DNA of 12,524 bases, taken from NCBI GenBank assembly GCA_030433125.1, contig JAUIKZ010000033.1, forward strand, positions 1-12,524, in the 5' to 3' direction. Numbering within the stretch: position 1 is the first letter of the stretch; every line of letters begins with the position of its first letter. The notes below the pieces were generated by a model that ran no database searches, had not been told where the DNA came from, and was given only the letters and a program-made list of their open reading frames with translations. Shown here in pieces: positions 6,318 through 12,467 of the stretch. The position numbers were made by a program, and so were the translations under genes. The DNA comes from Alphaproteobacteria bacterium. GTDB taxonomy: Bacteria > Pseudomonadota > Alphaproteobacteria > UBA6184.

Positions 6318-8165
6318 ATGCGTAAACTATTTTTAGTGACCATAAATGCACTAGCTCTACTTGCAACTTCCCATAGTGCTGAAGCTACTCCAGTGCTGCC
6401 CCAGCTTACAGCACAACAAGATCAAGCGTTAAAAGTTGCAGCCACATCAAGAGATAGGGAAGCTTATAAAGAAGCGCTCCAACTTGCGAAAGCGCAGGTT
6501 AATTTTTTACAGGCCTACTCTCCCTTCAGCACAAAAAATGATGTTACCCTTGAAGACTTTTTGAAATCTACAATGCCTACTATTTATAGTGGAATTGTGG
6601 CAAGCGATGAAAAAGAGGACCTTTTAATGTTCCTTCGAAAACATTTAACAAGAATGTTCCAAGAAGCAGAGATGGCCTGGCAACGTATTGATAGCTTGTT
6701 GCACAACAACCTTGAATATGCTCACGTTTACATTCAGCAATTTTTAGTCTCTCAAAGGTTGTCCCATCGGAATTTAGAAAAGGCTTATTTGCGCATCATT
6801 ATAGAGCATCTAAAGCCTGTTTTTTCTTATCTAGAAAACAAAGGGAACTCTAGAAAACTAAAGCCGAGAACGCGAATTAACATTGAAAAAGAAGCCCTTC
6901 AATGTACACAAATGGTTGTAGACCTCAAGGCCTTAAAAAACCTTTATAATTCCACGCTAGCGGCCTCGCCCTGGCCCGCCTATGAGTTGTTTAATCTAGA
7001 TGTTGACTTAAAGGGAAAATTAGAATTTGTACAGACCTTTGAACGACGGTGTTTGGATTTCTTGGGGTTGTTACAACAATTTCAAAACACCTATAGCGAT
7101 AAACTAAATGATTATTTGGACATGGCTTTTTTTAACAAGGCCAACCGCGAACTCGCTACTGTTTTAGCTAAAGATGATATGTATTCACAAAAACGAGCGG
7201 ACATGAAGAAAACAGCCTCCATTACTTTAGAAAAAAGGCGCGAAAAGGCACGCGCTGAAAAACGTGCATTAGAGTCGATAGCCGCTATAGAAGGCGGGCT
7301 TTCCCACAAAGAGGTTTTTGAAGCCACCGTCGAAGATATTTATAAAGATGGCCTTCATGTTTACTTATCCAAAAAACTAGAGCTTTTGTTTATAAAAAAC
7401 ACCTACGATCCATTCATCCGTGATGCCATCCAGTTGATGACATACTTAAACAAGCGGGTGGAAGAAGCGCAAAAAGCTTTTGATCAGCGCGTTGAAAACA
7501 TTATGGGAAGCCTTGGCTCAATAGCGAGCCAAGTGTCCTCCGCCACTGAGAAGCAGGCAGCCCCTGCCACCCCTGATATTAAGATTTTCTCAGATCAAGC
7601 TGGTGGCACACTACATCAAGTGGGCGCGCTAAAAACAACAACAGTACATGTAGCTCCTGATAAAGGGGCTGAGGAACAATCATCTTCACCTGCTAAAGAC
7701 AAAGCCACGTCCGCTGACGGCGGCGGCGGAGGCAGGCCGATTTCGCCTGCGCGCCAAGAAGCAAAAGAAGATAGCGAAGAAAAAGAAAGTGAGGCAGCAC
7801 CATTAAAACCACATTGGCTTGCATCACGTTTGGGCGCCTATAAAATGAGCTTCCCTCTAAAGGCTCCGCCAACCTTCATCAATAACTTCAAACCTAAATA
7901 CATTGATGAAACGGGAGACATTGTTTTAACTATCAACCCCGCAAACATACGCTTCAGCGATCTTGAAACCTGTTTAGGCCGCATAGCTGACATCCCCAAA
8001 AAAGATGGCTCCTCCCATTTTTGGGTCTATTTTCTACATTCTCACGGTAGGGTAAAAGTTGTGCGCCCCCATGGAAAAGGTAAAAACAATTCCATCTCAC
8101 GGGTAACACTTAAAATATTGAGGGAAGGAATGACCGACGCAGGCTATGCATTGCTAAAACTTTAG
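6318..8165 (+). CDS. Exported helical protein with C-terminal HicA-like domain
   Basis: No known whole-length family is recognised. The ATG at 6318 is chosen over an in-frame ATG ten codons upstream because AAAAGGA lies seven bases before it and residues 1-23 (MRK, hydrophobic core, AEA at 21-23) then form a normal Sec signal peptide. The product is 615 residues. Residues about 24-420 are helical and charged, with a strongly basic stretch (EKRREKARAEKRALE) in the middle. Residues about 420-515 form a low-complexity linker rich in A, S, E and K, with five glycines at 468-472. The C-terminal about 80 residues start NPANIRFSDLE (540-550), then GSSH (564-567), a beta-like FWVYF, RVKVVRPHGKG and a final helix; this order matches HicA toxins, small dsRBD-fold mRNA interferases whose catalytic histidine sits in a GSH motif. 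His567 would be the equivalent. Role is unknown: a delivered effector, a periplasmic RNA-binding protein or a degenerate domain are all possible. Confidence 0.85.
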   Translation: MRKLFLVTINALALLATSHSAEATPVLPQLTAQQDQALKVAATSRDREAYKEALQLAKAQVNFLQAYSPFSTKNDVTLEDFLKSTMPTIYSGIVASDEKEDLLMFLRKHLTRMFQEAEMAWQRIDSLLHNNLEYAHVYIQQFLVSQRLSHRNLEKAYLRIIIEHLKPVFSYLENKGNSRKLKPRTRINIEKEALQCTQMVVDLKALKNLYNSTLAASPWPAYELFNLDVDLKGKLEFVQTFERRCLDFLGLLQQFQNTYSDKLNDYLDMAFFNKANRELATVLAKDDMYSQKRADMKKTASITLEKRREKARAEKRALESIAAIEGGLSHKEVFEATVEDIYKDGLHVYLSKKLELLFIKNTYDPFIRDAIQLMTYLNKRVEEAQKAFDQRVENIMGSLGSIASQVSSATEKQAAPATPDIKIFSDQAGGTLHQVGALKTTTVHVAPDKGAEEQSSSPAKDKATSADGGGGGRPISPARQEAKEDSEEKESEAAPLKPHWLASRLGAYKMSFPLKAPPTFINNFKPKYIDETGDIVLTINPANIRFSDLETCLGRIADIPKKDGSSHFWVYFLHSHGRVKVVRPHGKGKNNSISRVTLKILREGMTDAGYALLKL

Positions 8166-8166
8166 T

Positions 8167-8859
8167 CTAGCGAAAGCCCCCAACCACACGTTGCCGCAGC
8201 TCCATAACCGGGGCTGCATTAACATGGGCAAGCAACGTCTTTTGCAAAAAATAGGCCGTAACAGCAAATGAGCATTGAACATCTCGTGGCGGCGACGCCC
8301 CCTGCAACATGGTGGGATAGGGTAACAATTTATCTTTGTAGGGTTCGCCCGCTTCACGGCTCACCGCCCGCCCCGTCCGCGGCGATACGTAGGCCAAATC
8401 AGTGGTTTTGTTGGTCACCGCGCACTGGCTTAAATCCAACTCATAACCAAGCTCATCTAGCAACAGCAGTTCCCATTTAAACAGCCGTTCTGCCTGCACC
8501 GCCTCTTGCAACACACGGCGGGTACTCACATACAGCTTTGGGTAACGATGGTGCTCGGGGCACACCGCTTTTAATAAAGCACAGGCGTATTGCTGCAAAT
8601 GCAGTTTCGCAGTGTCTTGCAAGGCGATAGCCATGTTGGGATAGAGAGGCGATCCCTCCAGGTAAAGTTGCCCCAGTTGTGTGGTGAGCCTTGCCTGATA
8701 GCGCAACTGATACACATCCGTAATATGAAGCGGCTGCTTTTTACGCACGCTCACCACACCCTTCACCAACCCCTGCTCGGCGCAAAAAAAGGTGGCGAGC
8801 CGTTTGCGCTCCCCCAAGGGCTGTAAATGAAGTAATATCCCTTCGTCTGTCCATTGCAT
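8167..8859 (-). CDS. recO: DNA repair protein RecO
   Basis: RecO works with RecR (and RecF) to displace SSB and load RecA on single-stranded DNA gaps. The 230-residue product starts with the OB-fold pattern MQWTDEGILLHLQPLGERKRLATFFCAEQGLVKGVV, typical of RecO. The helical C-terminal part has LFKWELLLLDELGYELDLSQCAV and DLAYVSPRTGRAVSREAGEPY, which is the alphaproteobacterial form. The four-cysteine zinc site found in some RecO proteins is not visible. No convincing ribosome binding site precedes the ATG, but a TATAAA with a TG extension lies five bases upstream. It is transcribed divergently from asd and converges on the exported-protein gene with one base between stop codons. Confidence 0.92.
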   Translation of the reverse strand: MQWTDEGILLHLQPLGERKRLATFFCAEQGLVKGVVSVRKKQPLHITDVYQLRYQARLTTQLGQLYLEGSPLYPNMAIALQDTAKLHLQQYACALLKAVCPEHHRYPKLYVSTRRVLQEAVQAERLFKWELLLLDELGYELDLSQCAVTNKTTDLAYVSPRTGRAVSREAGEPYKDKLLPYPTMLQGASPPRDVQCSFAVTAYFLQKTLLAHVNAAPVMELRQRVVGGFR

Positions 8860-8935
8860 ATTTCTTTATAGCATATTTACTAGCATTTACCGTGGTTTCT
8901 ATTTTATAGTCAGGATAAATTTAAGAGATGTTATT
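8860..8935. promoter_or_regulatory. AT-rich divergent promoter region of recO and asd
   Basis: The 76-base AT-rich space between the two divergent start codons must hold both promoters. On the minus strand, TGC-TATAAA (extended -10; TATAAA at 8870-8865) lies five bases before the recO ATG. On the plus strand, TATAGT (8905-8910) is the best -10 candidate for asd, without a good -35 at the usual spacing. Neither assignment is firm. Confidence 0.4.
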
Positions 8936-9937
8936 ATGTACGCAGTTACTGTTTTGGGCGCCACAGGCACGGTGGGCCGTAAAATTATCGAAATTCTTGA
9001 AGAGCGTGACTTCCCCATCAACACACTCACGCTACTCGCCTCGCAAAAATCAGCCGGTAAACGCATTACCTTCAAAGATCAAGAGCTGGCCACCCACGAC
9101 GCCACGCAATTTGATTTCACGGGTCAAAACATTGTGTTCATGGCCGCCGGCAGTAAAACAGCCCGGCAGTATGCCCACAAAGCAGTAGAGGCCGGCGCGG
9201 TTGTGTTTGACGTGAGCTCCGCCTTCCGTATGGAAAAAGACATCCCTCTTATTATTCCTACGGTGAACCCTCAAGCCCTGCAGCATATGCCACGCCACAT
9301 TGCCAGTGGCCCCAACTGTGTGGCCTCACCCGTTGCTACCGTATTAAAACCCCTACATGAGGCGTACGGTGTGGAGCGCACGGTGATTAGCACCTATCAA
9401 TCCGTATCGGGTGCCGGCAAAAAAGGGATGGATGAGCTGTATGACCAAACCAAAAACACATATATGAACGCGCCTCTTACCCCCGCCACGTTTGATAAGC
9501 CCATAGCCTTCAATGTGATCCCCCGTATTGACATGGCGCTACCCAATGGTATCACCGCCGAAGAAAGTAAAATCGCCCTTGAAATAAAGAAGACACTCGA
9601 CCCGAATATAAAAGTAGCCGTCCATTGTGTGCGGGTGCCGGTGTTTATTGGTCACTGCACCAGCTTAACCCTTGAACTCGAGCGCGACTTTAACATAGAA
9701 GAAGCGAAAAAGCTTTTGCGTGAGAGCCCTCACATAATATTGCTAGAGGGGGAAGACAACGATGAGATTATCACCCCTCGTGAAATCGCGGGGGAAGACG
9801 CAGTCTATGTCTGTCGGGTGCGCCGCGATGCCTCCGTGGAAAATGGCCTTATGCTATGGACCTGCTCAGATAACCTGCGCCGCGGGGCCGCCTTAGATAT
9901 TGTTGAGATCGCTGAGCTTTATATAAAAGGTAACTAG
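8936..9937 (+). CDS. asd: Aspartate-semialdehyde dehydrogenase
   Basis: Reduces L-aspartyl-4-phosphate to aspartate semialdehyde with NADPH, the branch point to lysine, diaminopimelate, threonine and methionine. The 333-residue protein opens with the Rossmann motif GATGTVG (8-14). SSAFRM (94-99) is the phosphate/substrate-binding element, GPNC places the catalytic cysteine at 128, STYQSVSGAGKKGMDEL (152-168) is the classic family signature, and CVRVPVFIGHC (231-241) carries the catalytic-base histidine at 240. The usual NPNCST around the active cysteine is GPNCVAS here, though the Asn next to Cys is kept. Start: ATG with AAGAG eight bases upstream. Transcribed divergently from recO and convergent with the methyltransferase gene, with 53 bases between stops and no clear terminator. 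Confidence 0.96.
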   Translation: MYAVTVLGATGTVGRKIIEILEERDFPINTLTLLASQKSAGKRITFKDQELATHDATQFDFTGQNIVFMAAGSKTARQYAHKAVEAGAVVFDVSSAFRMEKDIPLIIPTVNPQALQHMPRHIASGPNCVASPVATVLKPLHEAYGVERTVISTYQSVSGAGKKGMDELYDQTKNTYMNAPLTPATFDKPIAFNVIPRIDMALPNGITAEESKIALEIKKTLDPNIKVAVHCVRVPVFIGHCTSLTLELERDFNIEEAKKLLRESPHIILLEGEDNDEIITPREIAGEDAVYVCRVRRDASVENGLMLWTCSDNLRRGAALDIVEIAELYIKGN

Positions 9938-9990
9938 CTCCCAGGGGCATTGCACACAGGTTAATATATGTTTCATACTGGCTTTAAACA

Positions 9991-10773
9991 TTAGGCAATC
10001 GCTTTCTCTTTTTGGGCTACTACTAACATACGCTCGGAGGTTGTGGGGTGAAAGTGTTTTCCATCGGGCTCGCTGATATGTTGCACACAAAACCCAGCCT
10101 CAGCGAGCATAACCTCCAGCTCTTCCTGACGGTAGACCTGTAGTGTTTGGTAAGCGTTTGTGATGCGCGGGGGCTCGTTCCCCTTTTGCTCATGGTAAAT
10201 ATCATAAGACGCCATAATGCCATCGTGGCTAATAGTGCTATACTGGATCTTCCGGGCTACATAGTCGCCAGATGGCTCTAGCCAGTCCACCGTGAACTTT
10301 GTAATGTTATCACCGTCCATTAGATAATCAAGATTGAAGATATCGAACACATATAACCCGCCCGGCTTCAGGTTGGCGTTTATGTTTTTCATGGCCGTCG
10401 CAAAGTCAGCGCGGGTTAAATGCCCCACCGCGTTAAAGATGGTGATAACTGCGTCAAAGGCACCCGCCTGTGTGGTACGCATATCGCCCGTTTCAAAAGT
10501 AAGGTTTAGCTGGGCCTTCGCGGCTTTTTGACGGGCCACCTGAATCATCTCCGGGTTAATGTCATATCCCACCACATCAAAACCTCCCCTTTGCAGCCAA
10601 AAGACTTGGGAGCCTGTGCCACAGGTTAGATCAAGCACCGTTTGCACATTCTGTTGCCGAAACAACGTCTCCAGCTGTCGGTTCATCACCACCGAACGCT
10701 CTTCGTTAAAGGCGTCGTAATGCTTAGCCTTCTCTGCGTAATGGTCACTGGCGGCGCTTTCGTGTGTGATCAT
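9991..10773 (-). CDS. Class I SAM-dependent methyltransferase, substrate unknown
   Basis: A 260-residue cytosolic protein with the Rossmann-like SAM fold: motif I VLDLTCGTGSQ (46-56), acidic ribose-binding D71 in the GYD strand, GDMRT (96-100) as the adenine-binding loop, and FDAVITIFNAVGHL (106-119) as motif IV. These match small-molecule or UbiE/SAM-type methyltransferases, but the substrate cannot be read from the sequence. AGAGGA lies seven bases before the ATG. It lies 51 bases downstream of the ogt-type gene on the same strand, so the two are probably one transcript, although no functional link is known. No membrane segment or signal peptide. Confidence 0.85.
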   Translation of the reverse strand: MITHESAASDHYAEKAKHYDAFNEERSVVMNRQLETLFRQQNVQTVLDLTCGTGSQVFWLQRGGFDVVGYDINPEMIQVARQKAAKAQLNLTFETGDMRTTQAGAFDAVITIFNAVGHLTRADFATAMKNINANLKPGGLYVFDIFNLDYLMDGDNITKFTVDWLEPSGDYVARKIQYSTISHDGIMASYDIYHEQKGNEPPRITNAYQTLQVYRQEELEVMLAEAGFCVQHISEPDGKHFHPTTSERMLVVAQKEKAIA

Positions 10774-10824
10774 AATGGTTTCCTCTTTGCTAAATAGGTT
10801 TTCTTTTGGTCTGTTTCCATCTTT

Positions 10825-11355
10825 TCAATGGCATACCGTAGCATGCTGCCTCTCATGATTCAGTAGCCATTGTTTGCGCGCCACACCGCCACCGTACCCC
10901 CCGAGCTCACCATTTGTATTTATAATCCGATGACACGGAATAATGATGGCCAGCTGATTAGCCCCGTTCGCATTCGCCACCGCCCGAAACGCTTTTTCGC
11001 GGCCAATAGCACTGGCCTGCTGAAGGTAGCTACGGGTTTCACCATAAGGGATACGCATAAGCGCCTGCCATGCTTGCTGCTGAAAAGCACTCCCCATCAA
11101 GTAAAGGGGTGTTTTAAACTCTTTCAGCGCCCCCTCAAAGTAAAGGGTAAGCTCACGCCGCAACATAGAAATGGGGGACGTTTCGCCAGGAACAACAGGT
11201 GCTTTCAGTTTCAAGCGGAGGCGCTCCACCTCGCGCTCTAACCCGCGCCTATCCGCAAACTCCAGCAGATAGAGCTTGTGCTCATCAGCAATGGCGACCA
11301 TAGGGCCTAAGGGGGTGTTAATCTGGGCACTATAAAAAATGTTTGCGAAGTTCAT
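10825..11355 (-). CDS. ogt: Methylated-DNA--protein-cysteine methyltransferase (Ogt/Ada C-domain type)
   Basis: Transfers O6-alkyl groups of guanine (and O4-alkyl of thymine) onto its own cysteine, a one-use DNA repair reaction. The 176-residue protein has the small N-terminal domain (YSAQINTPLGPMVAIADEHKLYLLEF) and the active-site domain: FQQQAWQALMRIPYGETRSY, then IGREKAFRAVANANGANQLAIIIPCHRII with the acceptor Cys141 in PCHR, Arg124 as the helix-turn-helix arginine finger, and GGYGGGVARKQWLLNHE at the end. All key residues are present. The start has no strong ribosome binding site. No Ada N-terminal regulatory domain is fused. Gene symbol follows general usage and could equally be ada-type. 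Confidence 0.92.
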   Translation of the reverse strand: MNFANIFYSAQINTPLGPMVAIADEHKLYLLEFADRRGLEREVERLRLKLKAPVVPGETSPISMLRRELTLYFEGALKEFKTPLYLMGSAFQQQAWQALMRIPYGETRSYLQQASAIGREKAFRAVANANGANQLAIIIPCHRIINTNGELGGYGGGVARKQWLLNHERQHATVCH

Positions 11356-11435
11356 CTTAATTAATATAATTACCTATATTCTACACCATTTGCAACCAAA
11401 GATAACCACGAAAAATGAACCTTGATTTTGCAACG

Positions 11436-11771
11436 TTAAGGCGGTTTTTTCCAACACAGAGGGGGGCCTTTGAAAAGGCCCTCTCGAAAAGAAAACCATA
11501 CGTTTCGTGTATATTGCCCCACCGTGTGCGCCGGGTTCACCCCGTGTTTGGGAGAGGCCAAAAGAGCCCCTTTTACACCAAGGCACATGGAGCGACGTGC
11601 TTGCAAGCCACCCGCGCGCCAGCCGTTTTGGGGCCGCCTGAAACGGGAAGGCCTTTTGCAAGGCAGGTCCCGCTGTGCCTGCTTAGCGACGGCTAGCAAA
11701 AAATGAAGCTCCATAGCTTCATAGATAGGGTTCTTTACGGGTGATTGGGTCTTATACACTGATTGTGCCAT
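11436..11771 (-). CDS. Possible small protein, doubtful
   Basis: A 111-codon frame starts at an ATG with a strong AAGGAG (11784-11779 on the minus strand) seven bases upstream. The first about 30 residues (MAQSVYKTQSPVKNPIYEAM, then ELHFLLAVAK) look like ordinary protein. The remainder is Arg/Gly/Pro/Cys-rich and runs through the GC-rich block, which is open in several frames on both strands and therefore poor evidence for coding. A hairpin with a T-run interrupts the coding part near codon 24. Readings: a short real gene whose 3' part was replaced by a repeat, a leader peptide, or no gene at all. The frame extends upstream to 11903 but lacks a comparable start signal. Confidence 0.3.
   Translation of the reverse strand: MAQSVYKTQSPVKNPIYEAMELHFLLAVAKQAQRDLPCKRPSRFRRPQNGWRAGGLQARRSMCLGVKGALLASPKHGVNPAHTVGQYTRNVWFSFREGLFKGPPLCWKKPP
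11458..11697. repeat. GC-rich hairpin-rich block, candidate structured repeat or RNA
   Basis: This block is clearly richer in G and C than its flanks and open in several frames on both strands. It contains the imperfect inverted repeat AGAGGG-GGG-CCTTT / AAAGGCCCTCT (11458-11484), the perfect GCTTGCAAGC (11599-11608) and the hairpin GCCTT-TTGC-AAGGC (11651-11664). The hairpins lack T-runs on either strand. Such density of stem-loops in a non-coding spacer suggests an inserted repeat or a structured RNA, but a second copy, which would prove a repeat, is not in the window. Confidence 0.4.
11698..11722 (-). terminator. Terminator-like hairpin with T-run inside the doubtful small ORF
   Basis: Read on the minus strand, ATGAAGCT (11722-11715), loop ATGG and AGCTTCAT (11710-11703) give an 8-bp perfect stem, followed at once by five more T (11702-11698). 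The geometry is that of an intrinsic terminator, but the stem has few G-C pairs, so efficiency would be modest. It lies about 50 bases after a good ribosome binding site and ATG. Confidence 0.45.
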
Positions 11772-11938
11772 ATGTATACTCCTTTTGTTTTTGTGTGATT
11801 GAGATGGCCGCCAGGTTATGTAAAGGCAGCCAGCATGAAATATTGTATACCGATTAATACTAGCGGTGTTCGCCAGGTTTGTAGAGCAAGCTTGGCTTAA
11901 CATTTGCCCAGCCTACGTGCAGTATACCGGCTCATAGG

Positions 11939-11953
11939 TTAACAAATAGTTAA
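11939..11953. promoter_or_regulatory. TTAA-N7-TTAA box, possible CtrA site
   Basis: TTAAC-AAATA-GTTAA is fully symmetric and fits TTAA-N7-TTAA, the binding consensus of the alphaproteobacterial cell-cycle regulator CtrA. On the minus strand it is followed 9 bases later by TATACT, a possible -10 element driving toward the doubtful small ORF. In an AT-rich spacer a chance match is plausible, and the full symmetry would also suit another dimeric regulator. Confidence 0.3.
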
Positions 11954-12008
11954 TAAATGCAAAAAATATTAAGGCGGTTTAAGATTTTTTTATGATATAT
12001 TTGACGGC

Positions 12009-12030
12009 TTATATCTTGCACAAGATATAA
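12009..12030. repeat. Perfect palindrome with 10-base arms
   Basis: Arms TTATATCTTG and CAAGATATAA are separated by CA. The sequence is either a compact operator for a dimeric DNA-binding protein or a hairpin. On the plus strand TATTTCTTTT follows, which is too interrupted for a convincing terminator. No gene start is near. Confidence 0.45.
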
Positions 12031-12060
12031 TATTTCTTTTGGCTCATGGCTGAATTTAAA

Positions 12061-12165
12061 GCTTAAAGCGAAGCGCCGTTTGTCAAGAGCGCCCCGGGCC
12101 CCTGCAGATTTTGCGTCAGCAAAATCGAAGGGAAAGGGCAACCTTTACAAACAAGCGCTTTAAGC
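12061..12165. repeat. About 105-base imperfect inverted repeat, palindromic-element-like
   Basis: The ends GCTTAAAGCG (12061-12070) and CGCTTTAAGC (12156-12165) are exact inverted repeats, continued inward by GTTTGT (12078-12083) facing ACAAAC (12147-12152). An internal perfect hairpin GATTTTGC-GTCA-GCAAAATC lies at 12107-12126. Size and architecture recall Rickettsia palindromic elements (about 100-150 bp). Identity with any named family is not shown. It stands between the AT-rich spacer and the tRNA gene. Confidence 0.45.
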
Positions 12166-12261
12166 GACAATGCAGCTGAGCGAAAAGAATGCCCTGCTCA
12201 ACGTATTATGTGCGCCTGCTTTTTTGCACCCTTCTTAAAAAATGAGCTTCCGAATAAAAAA

Positions 12262-12338
12262 TGGTGATCCCGGCGGGATTCGAACCCACGACCCCAAGAT
12301 TAGGAATCTTGTGCTCTATCCAGCTGAGCTACAGGACC
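12262..12338 (-). tRNA. tRNA-Arg (anticodon CCT) with encoded CCA
   Basis: On the minus strand the cloverleaf is complete: acceptor GGTCCTG with CGGGATC, D-arm around AGCTCAGCTGGATAGAGC, anticodon stem CAAGA/TCTTG with loop TTCCTAA (anticodon CCT, reading AGG arginine codons), T-arm GTGGG-TTCGAAT-CCCGC, discriminator A and genome-encoded CCA. Length is 77 including CCA. Six T follow immediately (12261-12256) and probably end transcription. Confidence 0.96.
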
Positions 12339-12347
12339 ACTAACACG

Positions 12348-12378
12348 ATAATAAAACGTATTTTCGATCTCTTTGCAA
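12348..12378 (-). promoter_or_regulatory. Possible promoter of the tRNA-Arg gene
   Basis: On the minus strand TTGCAA (12378-12373), a 19-base spacer and TATTAT (12353-12348) precede the mature tRNA 5' end by nine bases. The -10 position suits a start next to the tRNA, but the spacer is longer than the ideal 17. Confidence 0.35.
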
Positions 12379-12467
12379 CAAGAATACGCGATGGGAACAG
12401 GGCCTACGCATGAAAAATGGTATTGACAGCCTTAACGAGGTGTTTGAAAGACATCATATTTTTGCGC

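Larger units (their letters stand above)
11356..12261. other. Gene-poor intergenic region, about 900 bases
   Basis: No protein of recognisable family is encoded here. The region divides into an AT-rich upstream part of the ogt-type gene (11356-11457), a GC-rich hairpin-rich block (11458-11697), a short minus-strand leader with a ribosome binding site and terminator-like hairpin (about 11698-11790), an AT-rich stretch with repeated GGTATAC words on the minus strand (about 11800-11935), a symmetric TTAA box (11939-11953), a perfect palindrome (12009-12030) and a large inverted repeat (12061-12165). Between 12166 and 12261 I see only an A/T-rich spacer and the T-run after the tRNA. Confidence 0.7.

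Noticed and set aside
11374..11706. Overlapping frames of 78-95 codons on both strands in the GC-rich block
   Set aside because: Several frames are open at once because the block is GC-rich; none has a good start signal or recognisable family.
11950..12141. 63-codon minus-strand frame through the inverted repeat
   Set aside because: It begins at TTG without a ribosome binding site and mostly translates the palindromic repeat.
12423..12428. TTGACA as a -35 element for the terminal plus-strand frame
   Set aside because: No acceptable -10 hexamer lies 16-18 bases downstream.
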